Shown here: positions 17,071 through 26,239 of the stretch, piece after piece
How the letters are laid out: every line of letters starts with the position of its first letter
Numbering within the stretch: the first letter of the stretch is position 1
NCBI GenBank assembly: GCA_030523245.1
Contig: JAUNIW010000006.1
Location: 1-38,767, forward strand
Direction: 5' to 3'
Source: Pseudomonadota bacterium
Lineage (GTDB): Bacteria > Pseudomonadota > Alphaproteobacteria > RF32 > CAG-239
Length of the DNA: 38,767 nucleotides
Translations under genes and position numbers: made by a program
The notes under the pieces: model-generated
Databases searched by the model: none
What the model was told of the DNA's origin: nothing
The model's input: only the letters and a program-made list of their open reading frames with translations

Positions 17071-17457
17071 ATGGCTAAAGCAGTTCTGAAAAAGAAAAAA
17101 GAAAAAAAGAATATCACTTCCGGTGTAGCTCACGTTGATTCTTCTTTTAACAACACAAGAGTTACAATTACGGATGCTCAGGGAAATACCGTGTCTTGGT
17201 CTACAGCCGGTGCGCAGGGTTTTAAAGGTTCTAGAAAATCTACGCCTTATGCCGCACAGATTGCCGCTGAAGAAGCTGGTAAAAAGGCTCAGGAAAATGG
17301 TATGAAAACTCTGGAAGTAGAAGTTAAAGGACCAGGGTCAGGCAGAGAGTCTGCAATTCGCGCATTGCAGGTAATCGGTTTTACAATCACAACAATTCGT
17401 GATGTAACCCCAATTCCGCATAATGGTTGTCGTCTGAGAAAAAGACGTCGCGTCTAG
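17071..17457 (+). CDS. rpsK: 30S ribosomal protein S11
   Basis: S11 forms part of the 30S platform. The 128-aa product contains [41 protein letters not shown]-like sequence, and the [12 protein letters not shown] and [18 protein letters not shown] signatures. The ATG at 17071 is 8 nt from GAGGT. An in-frame GTG at 17065 is possible but less well placed. Confidence 0.97.
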   Translation: MAKAVLKKKKEKKNITSGVAHVDSSFNNTRVTITDAQGNTVSWSTAGAQGFKGSRKSTPYAAQIAAEEAGKKAQENGMKTLEVEVKGPGSGRESAIRALQVIGFTITTIRDVTPIPHNGCRLRKRRRV

Positions 17458-17466
17458 TTATTATTT

Positions 17467-17506
17467 TGGCACAGGCCTTTTTCAAGGCCTGTTGCCGTGT
17501 TTTTTA
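17467..17506 (+). terminator. terminator between rpsK and rpoA
   Basis: ACAGGCCTT (17471-17479) pairs perfectly with AAGGCCTGT (17484-17492), and the stem can be extended by GGC/GCC past a bulge. GTGTTTTTT follows. It may be partial, adjusting the ratio of rpoA to ribosomal protein mRNA, because I see no obvious strong promoter between it and rpoA. Confidence 0.8.
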
Positions 17507-17543
17507 TATGTACATGTAACTTTTCTAGAAAAGGACAAAACCG

Positions 17544-18554
17544 GTGATTCAAAAGAATTGGCAAGAACTTATTAAACCAACTAATTTGCAAGTTTCTCAA
17601 GATGAGGCTGCTCATAAAGCAAAGATAGTGGTTGAACCTTTAGAGAGAGGCTTTGGCCTTACTTTAGGTAATGCGTTGAGAAGAGTTTTACTGTCCTCTC
17701 TGCAGGGCGGAGCTGTTTCCGCTATTAAAATTGACGGTGTTTTGCATGAATTTTCCGTTATTCCTGGCGTACGCGAGGATGTGACGGATATTGTGCTGAA
17801 CATCAAAGAATTGGCGGTTGCCGTTCACTCGGAAAGCGCAAAAACAATGACATTGAAAGCTGAAGGTCCTTGTGTGGTCACGGCAGCTATGATTGAAACC
17901 GGTCACGATGTCGAAATTATGAATCCGGAGCATGTGATTTGCACATTGGATGCCGGTGCAAAAATCAATATGGAATTGACGGTTACAACAGGTAAAGGCT
18001 ATGTTCCGGCTTATAACAGCAAGTCGGCAGATGCTCCGATTGGTTTAATCGCCGTAGATGCTATTTATTCTCCGGTTACAAAAGTTTCATACAAAGTTGA
18101 AAATACCCGCGTTGGTCAGATTACCGATTATGATAAGCTGACAATGAACGTTGAAACCAACGGCGTTGTTTCTCCGGAAGATGCTGTTGCATTGGCTGCG
18201 CGTATTCTGCAAGACCAGCTCAAACCGTTTATCAACTTTGACGAACCGGAAAGCGAATCGGAAGATATTCATGAAGAATTGCCGTTTAACCGCAATCTGC
18301 TGCGTAAGGTTGATGAGCTTGAATTGTCTGTTCGTTCGGCAAATTGCCTGAAAAATGATAACATCATCTATATTGGTGATTTGGTTCAAAAGACTGAAGC
18401 AGAAATGCTGCGTACACCTAACTTTGGCCGTAAATCTTTGAATGAAATCAAAGAAGTGCTGGCTAAAATGGGAATTCATCTGGGTATGGAAACACCGGGA
18501 TGGCCGCCTGAAAATATTGAAGAATTGATAAAGCGGTGTGATGAGCATTTCTAA
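17544..18554 (+). CDS. rpoA: RNA polymerase subunit alpha (GTG start)
   Basis: Alpha dimerises to start polymerase assembly and contacts regulators and UP elements. The N-terminal domain has [37 protein letters not shown]. After an acidic linker the C-terminal domain has [48 protein letters not shown]. The 336-aa length is normal. It begins with GTG, 8 nt after AAGGAC. A terminator follows, and rplQ, its usual partner, is not downstream. Confidence 0.98.
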   Translation: MIQKNWQELIKPTNLQVSQDEAAHKAKIVVEPLERGFGLTLGNALRRVLLSSLQGGAVSAIKIDGVLHEFSVIPGVREDVTDIVLNIKELAVAVHSESAKTMTLKAEGPCVVTAAMIETGHDVEIMNPEHVICTLDAGAKINMELTVTTGKGYVPAYNSKSADAPIGLIAVDAIYSPVTKVSYKVENTRVGQITDYDKLTMNVETNGVVSPEDAVALAARILQDQLKPFINFDEPESESEDIHEELPFNRNLLRKVDELELSVRSANCLKNDNIIYIGDLVQKTEAEMLRTPNFGRKSLNEIKEVLAKMGIHLGMETPGWPPENIEELIKRCDEHF

Positions 18555-18591
18555 AATCTGAGTTAATGGCGTAATCAGCGCCGGACACTGT

Positions 18592-18642
18592 AAAAGAGAG
18601 AAAATTTATGTACTTTGTGTGCAGTTATTTTCTCTCTTTTTT
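18592..18642 (+). terminator. intrinsic terminator after rpoA
   Basis: AAAAGAGAGAAAAT (18592-18605) is the perfect complement of ATTTTCTCTCTTTT (18627-18640) around a loop of about 21 bases, with extra T after it. Confidence 0.82.
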
Positions 18643-18701
18643 GTTTTGGTACAATAAATGTCAGGCTGCTGAATAGTTTTGCCGGTAAATTGTATTTTTG
18701 C

Positions 18702-18730
18702 TTTACAATTTTAGTTTGTTTGGCTAATAT
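18702..18730 (+). promoter_or_regulatory. promoter of structured RNA copy 2
   Basis: TTTACA (18702-18707), 17 nt, TAATAT (18725-18730). The predicted start at 18737-18738 coincides with the first conserved bases of the RNA, as it does for copy 1. Confidence 0.7.
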
Positions 18731-18737
18731 TATAAAT

Positions 18738-18918
18738 GGATAAACGATAGTTTATTCAGGGCGTGAGACCCCTTTGTTCTGTCGGTCGCAAAGGCGACCT
18801 AAAATATGTCGATGTCTGTTGGTCGGATGTCGGCTAAATACGGTTATATACCAAATAGGTCGAGCCGTAGACAGATACGGTGTCTCAACATCCGCCCGCT
18901 TTTATATGGCGGGTTTTT
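18738..18918 (+). ncRNA. structured leader or small RNA upstream of a prepilin gene, copy 2 (unrecognised family)
   Basis: The roughly 181-nt RNA has the same plan as copy 1. A 5' stem-loop joins GGATAAAC to GTTTATTC with a GATA loop (18738-18757). P1 pairs TGAGAC (18764-18769) with GTCTCA (18882-18887). P2 pairs TCTGTC (18778-18783) with GACAGA (18870-18875). P3 is GGTCGC/GCGACC (18784-18799). CGGATG (18824-18829) pairs with CATCCG (18889-18894) as a pseudoknot. As in copy 1, a single A separates P1 from the pseudoknot strand, and the terminator starts at the next base. P1, P2, P3 and one pseudoknot pair all differ from copy 1 yet stay complementary. The inner region 18831-18869 can form alternative stems (CGGCT/AGCCG or TACGG/CCGTA). 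The prepilin ATG is 28 nt after the end of the RNA. Confidence 0.8.
18895..18918 (+). terminator. terminator at the 3' end of structured RNA copy 2
   Basis: CCCGC (18895-18899) pairs with GCGGG (18909-18913), followed by TTTTTG. A shifted alternative CCGCC/GGCGG exists and would consume part of the pseudoknot strand. Confidence 0.8.
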
Positions 18919-18946
18919 GTTTAGGTAAATAAGCGGGGTTGAGAAA

Positions 18947-19582
18947 ATGTATCAGGTGTTTAAAAGCGGCAGCAGTGCTGAACATACGGGCAGAACTGTT
19001 TCGTATGGCGGCCGCTCCATGATTGAAATGTTGGGCGTACTGGCCATTATCGGCGTTTTATCCGTCGGCGGAATTGCCGATTATTCAAAAGCCATGCAGC
19101 GGTTTAAGTTTAATAAGTGGCGGCAACAGATAGAAGATTTGATTTTTTCTGTTAAAGAAGCATACAGATTTGGCGGTCGGTATGGTACGGGAAACGAAAA
19201 TATTTTACCGGTTTTAAAGGATATCGGAGCCGTTCCGCAGGATATGCTGGATAAAAATAATAAGGATTTATTTGGCAATGACGTACGTTTGGTAATGAAA
19301 CCGCTTGATATCTATAACCGACTGAATTTGCAGTTTATTACAGAACCAAATGAAGATGCGGTGCAAGTTTGTCACGATTTATTTTATATGGCAATGATGT
19401 ACCCGAATGATATCTGGACGACGGTAGTTTGTAAAGGCTTTAATTGTAACGGGGCTTGGCTTTTCAGAATATGCGGAAAAGTTGCACCGAAAGGATATGG
19501 CGGCAATGAGTGTCAGGACTATAATCTTACTAAAGTTATGTCTGTTTGTAATATATGCGCAACAAATGTGTGTACTCTTTAG
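18947..19582 (+). CDS. type IV pilin-like / type II secretion-like prepilin, 211 aa
   Basis: The second prepilin has a longer leader (about 22 residues) ahead of G|RSMIEMLGVLAIIGVLSVGGIADY, with Glu at +5 and a single hydrophobic helix. It shares KFNKWRQQIEDLIF, VPQDMLDKNNKDLFGN and a cysteine-rich end (CNICATNVCTL) with the first prepilin, so the two are paralogues whose middle parts have diverged. The start at 18947 follows a weak GAG site. It lies directly downstream of structured RNA copy 2 and converges on ddl. The role is inferred only from the N-terminus: a pilus or pseudopilus subunit needing a prepilin peptidase. Confidence 0.9.
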   Translation: MYQVFKSGSSAEHTGRTVSYGGRSMIEMLGVLAIIGVLSVGGIADYSKAMQRFKFNKWRQQIEDLIFSVKEAYRFGGRYGTGNENILPVLKDIGAVPQDMLDKNNKDLFGNDVRLVMKPLDIYNRLNLQFITEPNEDAVQVCHDLFYMAMMYPNDIWTTVVCKGFNCNGAWLFRICGKVAPKGYGGNECQDYNLTKVMSVCNICATNVCTL

Positions 19583-19606
19583 GTTCTTTTTGACAACAAT
19601 ACTTAG

Positions 19607-20515
19607 TTATCTTTTGCGGCAGGAGGCGCTTTTGACCAATTTGTCACACAGGTCGGCATAAGAAAGGCCGATGTATTTTGCCTGTTCGGGAACAAGAGAT
19701 AAGGCTGTCATTCCGGGGTTGGTATTTATTTCCAGCAGTACGGCACCGTCTTGGGGATTATAGCGGAAATCGCAACGGGCAACCGAACGGCAGCCTAAAG
19801 TTTTATAAACCGTTTCGGTGTTTTCTTTGCATACGCGGGCAATTTCTTCCGGAATTTCTGCCGGCAAAATATGCCGCGTCTGTCCGGTGGTGTATTTGGC
19901 CGTATAGTCATAAAAATTGCAGTCGGTTTTAAGTTCGGTTACAACATAAGAATGTCCGTCCAAACACATAACAGTCAGTTCTTGTCCGGCAATATACTGT
20001 TCAATCAGAACAGGCATATCCGGATTGTCATAACTTACTTTTTGAGCTTCGGACGCATCATGAATGATAAATACGCCGACACTGGAGCCGTCACATAAAG
20101 GTTTGATAACATACGGGTAGGGAACGGTGGTGCCGTTTTGGAAATATTCGGCCGCTGTCTTCTTTTCTCCGGCGGCAACTTTTACGCCGGCTGCGGCAGC
20201 AAGAAGTTTGGTCAGATATTTATCCATGCCGAGTGCGGAAGCCTTTAAGCCGGAATGGGTATAAGGGATTTGCAATAAATCGAGTAATCCCTGAATTTCT
20301 CCGTCTTCGCCCCAGTTACCGTAAAGTCCGTTGTAGACGACATCCGGTTTTTCTGTTTTTAAGACTTCCAAAAACTGCCAGATGTCTGTCAAATCATGCT
20401 GAATCACCGTATAATTTTTGCTTTCAAGAGCAGCGGCTATATCATCTTTGGAAGATAAGCTGACTTCGCGTTCGGCCGAAAATCCGCCATAGAGCAGTAA
20501 AACTTTTTTAGACAT
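19607..20515 (-). CDS. ddl: D-alanine--D-alanine ligase
   Basis: Ddl joins two D-alanines for the peptidoglycan stem peptide. The 302-aa ATP-grasp protein begins SKKVLLLYGGFSAEREVSLSS, and has PYVIKPLCDGSSVGVF (ATP-binding lysine and loop) and ARCDFRYN...LLEINTNPGMTALSLVPEQA (metal-binding Glu and Asn). Two ATG codons lie in tandem (20518 and 20515); AGGA is better spaced for 20515. An in-frame extension to 20659 overlaps the divergent gene and is rejected. It is often found with mur and fts genes but stands alone here. Confidence 0.96.
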   Translation of the reverse strand: MSKKVLLLYGGFSAEREVSLSSKDDIAAALESKNYTVIQHDLTDIWQFLEVLKTEKPDVVYNGLYGNWGEDGEIQGLLDLLQIPYTHSGLKASALGMDKYLTKLLAAAAGVKVAAGEKKTAAEYFQNGTTVPYPYVIKPLCDGSSVGVFIIHDASEAQKVSYDNPDMPVLIEQYIAGQELTVMCLDGHSYVVTELKTDCNFYDYTAKYTTGQTRHILPAEIPEEIARVCKENTETVYKTLGCRSVARCDFRYNPQDGAVLLEINTNPGMTALSLVPEQAKYIGLSYADLCDKLVKSASCRKR

Positions 20516-20572
20516 CATTTTTTCCTTTATAATCTTAATTTTTCTGCTATTGTAAGGAAAATTGTTTAATGA

Positions 20573-21349
20573 ATGGCTAAAATGAAAAAAGGACTGATTA
20601 TATTTCTGCTGGGGTTGTGGCTGACAACGCCAAAGGTTTGGGCGTTGGAAGTCAAGCATACTATTAAAACAAAAATAGGCTTTTGGGATGCCTGTGAAGA
20701 AACACTGACCTATGCTTTTTACGGGGACAGGGATTATGACGTTAAAACCTCAATTCTGACCAGCGGCACCTTTGGGGTGTTGTATCCGTTTTCAGCCTCA
20801 TATCATACGGTTGGCACCTATAGTAAATTTGATTTTAAGCCGCAGGATTATTACTATGAAACGCAGTCGCGTTTCCGGCATCGTACCAAGGAAATTGTTT
20901 ATCAGGACGGTGTGCCTCAGTACCGGATAAGTACAAAAAATGAAAAAAAACGCAAGGATAAAATAGAAACAGATTCTAAATATCCGGTATCTGTCGATTT
21001 GTTATCAGTGTTTGCAGGGTTGGCACAGCGAATCCGGATGAAAGGGGATTGTGACTGGGAACAATATTCTTTTAATGGCAAAAAATATGCCAAATCTACA
21101 GTCAAGACGGTTAAAAAAGAAAAGATAAAAACGGATTATTTTTCGGGTAAGGCACTCAAATGCCGGTATAAACAGGAAATTTTGGAAGACACGGATGCCG
21201 GTTTTTTGCTTAATCCCGAAGAGCCGATTTATTTTTGGGTATTGAAAGATGAAAAAACAAAAGTCTGGTTTATTGCAAAAGTTTTAATAGAAAATACGCC
21301 ATTCGGTAAACTGGAGGCAGTTACAACAAAAATAGAGGTAAAACCATGA
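20573..21349 (+). CDS. DUF3108-like exported protein, 258 aa
   Basis: A signal peptide is evident (KMKKGLIIFLLGLWLTTPKVWA, cleavage probably after Ala near residue 25). The mature protein is beta-rich, with SFWDACEETLTYAF-like opening and the PVSVDLLSVFAGLAQ stretch. The end, YFWVLKDEKTKVWFIAKVLIENTPFGKLEA, matches the pattern of DUF3108 periplasmic proteins, whose function is unknown. AAGGAAA lies 12 nt before ATG 20573; ATG 20582 is an alternative. Its stop overlaps the next start (ATGA). Confidence 0.75.
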   Translation: MAKMKKGLIIFLLGLWLTTPKVWALEVKHTIKTKIGFWDACEETLTYAFYGDRDYDVKTSILTSGTFGVLYPFSASYHTVGTYSKFDFKPQDYYYETQSRFRHRTKEIVYQDGVPQYRISTKNEKKRKDKIETDSKYPVSVDLLSVFAGLAQRIRMKGDCDWEQYSFNGKKYAKSTVKTVKKEKIKTDYFSGKALKCRYKQEILEDTDAGFLLNPEEPIYFWVLKDEKTKVWFIAKVLIENTPFGKLEAVTTKIEVKP

Positions 21350-22752
21350 GAAAAGCAGAATTACTTTTGCCGGCCGGTTCGCTGGTTAAACTGAAAACGG
21401 CTTTATTGTACGGTGCTGATGCGGTTTATGCGGGCACGCCGGATATGAGCCTGAGAACCCAATCCAAATTTTCGCTGGAGGATTTGCGGGAAGGTATTGA
21501 TTTTGTACATGCGCAGGGTAAGAAAATTTATCTGACGCTTAATCTGTACATCCATAATGAAGAAGCAGCCAAATTGCCGCAATTTGTTAAAACTTTGCAG
21601 GATTTAAAACCGGACGGAGTTTTGGTTGCCGACCCCGGAGTGTTTTATTATCTGAAGGAAAATGCGCCGGAACTGAAGCGTTTTGTGTCGACACAGGCGA
21701 ATATTTGTTCGGGACAGACGGTCAAATTCTGGCAGTCTATGGGCGCCAGCCTGTGTGTGCTGGGGCGGGAAGTTACTTTTGCCGAAATGTCGGAAATTCG
21801 CGAACAATGTCCGGATGTTTTGCTGGAATGTTTTGTACACGGCGCTATGTGTATGTCTTATTCGGGCCGTTGTCTGATTTCTAATTTTATGGCGGACCGC
21901 AGTGCAAATAAAGGCAAATGTGCGCATTGCTGCCGTTGGCATTATAAAATGCATCTGCGTTTGAAAGACGGGACGATTAAGGAGCTGGAAATCAATGAAG
22001 ATAATGCTCGGGCTTTTGAGTTTTTACTGGAAGAGGAATTTCGTCCCGGAGAATATTATGAAATTGTTGAAGACGAACATGGCGGCTATTTGCTGAATTC
22101 CAAAGATATGTGTCTGATGCCGCGGCTTGACGATATCTTAAAAATCGGTATGGATTCTCTCAAAGTGGAAGGGCGCAATAAAACGGAGTACTATGCCGGA
22201 ACTGTGGCGAGAGCCTATCGGCAGGCGATAGATGATTATTATGCGAATCCGGAAAAATGGGACTATAAAAAATATATGGCCGATTTATATGCTTTGCAAA
22301 ACAGAGGGTATTGTCTGGGATTTCATGACGGTAAGCTGACAAATGTCAGCCAGAACTATGAATATACCCGTACACTCGGCGAATGGTTGTTTGCCGGTTC
22401 AATTGTCGAGTGGCAGGGCGATGATGCCGTTTTTGAGGTGAGAAATTATATCAACGGCGGGGAATTTATAGAATTTTTGCTGCCGCATACACTGGATAAT
22501 CTCCGCCTGACACTGACATCTTTCGAGGATGCCGACAGCGGGGAAATTACCCCGCGTGTTTCGGCCGGACAAGGCAAAAAAATCCGTATTCGTCCGGCAC
22601 AGTGGGGCTTGCCGGTAGAAAAAGTCAAAGCTATGTTGCCGCAATATGTGATTGCCCGGAAATTACAAGGCTTAAACGGCGAAAATGCTGAAATGTATAA
22701 TCGTAAACAAGCTGAATTTTCACAGTTGATTACTCAGAAAGAAGTTAAATAG
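21346..22752 (+). CDS. trhP: peptidase U32 family protein, probable tRNA uridine 5-hydroxylation protein TrhP
   Basis: The sequence starts KAELLLPAGSLVKLKTALLYGADAVYAG, typical of U32. The family's cysteine signature ECFVHGAMCMSYSGRC...NKGKCAHCCRW is around residues 165-205. Its 468 aa fit TrhP (YegQ), which makes 5-hydroxyuridine at position 34 of tRNAs, better than the longer RlhA. U32 members were once called collagenases, which would be misleading here. The neighbour miaA, another tRNA-modifying gene 2 nt downstream, supports the tRNA role. It overlaps the DUF3108 gene by 4 nt. Confidence 0.85.
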   Translation: MRKAELLLPAGSLVKLKTALLYGADAVYAGTPDMSLRTQSKFSLEDLREGIDFVHAQGKKIYLTLNLYIHNEEAAKLPQFVKTLQDLKPDGVLVADPGVFYYLKENAPELKRFVSTQANICSGQTVKFWQSMGASLCVLGREVTFAEMSEIREQCPDVLLECFVHGAMCMSYSGRCLISNFMADRSANKGKCAHCCRWHYKMHLRLKDGTIKELEINEDNARAFEFLLEEEFRPGEYYEIVEDEHGGYLLNSKDMCLMPRLDDILKIGMDSLKVEGRNKTEYYAGTVARAYRQAIDDYYANPEKWDYKKYMADLYALQNRGYCLGFHDGKLTNVSQNYEYTRTLGEWLFAGSIVEWQGDDAVFEVRNYINGGEFIEFLLPHTLDNLRLTLTSFEDADSGEITPRVSAGQGKKIRIRPAQWGLPVEKVKAMLPQYVIARKLQGLNGENAEMYNRKQAEFSQLITQKEVK

Positions 22753-22754
22753 AA

Positions 22755-24811
<2,057 letters not shown>

Positions 24812-24843
24812 GCCGTCAGAATTTGTGTTAGAAGGATAAAGAT

Positions 24844-25722
24844 ATGAAGCATCGGGGAACCTTGCTTATCAGATTGAGTGAATTAAAGGTTTTACTGCGG
24901 CGGGTTTTTATCTTTATCCTTTTTTTATGTGCTTTTCTTTTTATTTTGCTTAGTCATGTCGACAGTGTGGTGATAGACGCGGCCAATCGGGTTGTTATGA
25001 ATGTTACCGGACCGGTTATGCAGGTTGTCGAGTTGCCGTCGAGACTTATTCATCGGGTTTATACTTATTTTTATGACATTAGCCATATTTATGCCGATAA
25101 CAGGGCGTTGCGGCTGGAAAACAAGCAGATGCTGATGTTGCAAAATAAGGTGCGGACGCTGGAAGTGGAAAATCAATTACTGGAGCGTTTGCTGAATTAT
25201 GTGCCGCCGGAAGATGCAACTTTTATGAGCGCGAAAATTATTGCGGAATCCGGAGACAGTTTTACACATACGCTGTTGATTTATATCGGCCATGAAGCTG
25301 TGCGGAAAGGGCAGGTTGTTCTGGGAAATGAAAGTGTTATCGGCCGTGTGGACAAGGTCAGCGGCAGATATGCCAAAGTTATTCTGGTGACGGATATAAA
25401 TTCAAAAATTCCGGTTGTGGTAGAACGGACGCGGGTTCGCGGTATTTTGAGCGGAAATAATACGGCTATGCCGCAGCTTTTGTTTACGCGTTCTACTTCC
25501 GATATTCAGGAAGGTGACATTATTGTAACGTCCGGTGTGGGCGGAATGTTTCCGTCCGGATTGCCGGTCGGTTTTGTGAACTCTATTAAAAACGGGGTTA
25601 TTGAAGTTGAAACAATGGCGGATATCAGCCGTGTCGAATATGTACGTATTGTGGATTACGGTTTGTCGGAACAAAGTGATGAACTGAACGATCTTTTGGA
25701 AAATGACATCAATGCACGATAA
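24844..25722 (+). CDS. mreC: cell shape-determining protein MreC
   Basis: MreC links MreB to the periplasmic elongation enzymes. One membrane helix near residues 19-40 (FIFILFLCAFLFILL) is followed by a coiled coil (ALRLENKQMLMLQNKVRTLEVENQLLERLL). The beta-domain has SGDSFTHTLLIYIG, VLGNESVIGRV and DIIVTSGVGGMFPSGLPVG. Its 292 aa are normal. It overlaps mreD. Confidence 0.95.
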   Translation: MKHRGTLLIRLSELKVLLRRVFIFILFLCAFLFILLSHVDSVVIDAANRVVMNVTGPVMQVVELPSRLIHRVYTYFYDISHIYADNRALRLENKQMLMLQNKVRTLEVENQLLERLLNYVPPEDATFMSAKIIAESGDSFTHTLLIYIGHEAVRKGQVVLGNESVIGRVDKVSGRYAKVILVTDINSKIPVVVERTRVRGILSGNNTAMPQLLFTRSTSDIQEGDIIVTSGVGGMFPSGLPVGFVNSIKNGVIEVETMADISRVEYVRIVDYGLSEQSDELNDLLENDINAR

Positions 25723-26239
25723 TTTTAAAGATAAATTGTATGTGTTTTTTCGTCATCGGATACCTTTACTGGCAACACTTATTCTGATGTTTTTGTTTTA
25801 TGTGCCGATATATTCGCTGGAACTGAATTATTTCAGGCCGGCCGTCGGGTTTATCTGCGTTTATTATTGGACTTTGAAACGCTCTTATATGTTTAGTTAT
25901 ATTTCTGCTTTTATCATTGGTTTTTTTATGGATATTTACAGTTCGACGCCGTTGGGAATTAACTGCCTGATGATGTTGTTTTTGGTTTTTGTTACGGAAA
26001 TGCTGGCCCGCTATTTTAAGGCAGCGTCTTTTACGGGGAACTGGTTGGTTTTTTCTTTGGCCGGCTTGATTTTAACGCTGATAAAATGGTTACTGATTTC
26101 AGTTTATTTCAGCCGTTTTGTTTCCATATCCGAAGTTATAGTTAATTTGATATCAACCATAATGTTTTACCCTCTGGTTGTTTATTTTAATATATGGATT
26201 CAAAATAATCTTTTGCCGCAGGAGCGTATCAATGAATAG
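25712..26239 (+). CDS. mreD: rod shape-determining protein MreD
   Basis: A small integral membrane protein of 175 aa with about five helices and a SYISAFIIGFFMDIYSSTPLGINCLMML core, which is the MreD signature. The role is inferred from the family and from its place between mreC and mrdA. ATG 25712 is 10 nt downstream of GGAA; ATG 25703 is also in frame but lies right on that site. It overlaps mrdA by 8 nt. Confidence 0.92.
   Translation: MHDNFKDKLYVFFRHRIPLLATLILMFLFYVPIYSLELNYFRPAVGFICVYYWTLKRSYMFSYISAFIIGFFMDIYSSTPLGINCLMMLFLVFVTEMLARYFKAASFTGNWLVFSLAGLILTLIKWLLISVYFSRFVSISEVIVNLISTIMFYPLVVYFNIWIQNNLLPQERINE

Noticed and set aside
20516-20659. Upstream extension of ddl
   Set aside because: It overlaps the divergent exported-protein gene, and the family's conserved start is at 20515 with its own ribosome binding site.
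21604-21954. Antisense open frames opposite trhP, miaA, mrdA, leuS and the ribosomal genes
   Set aside because: They are shadows of strongly supported genes, with Cys/His/Arg-rich translations and no start signals.
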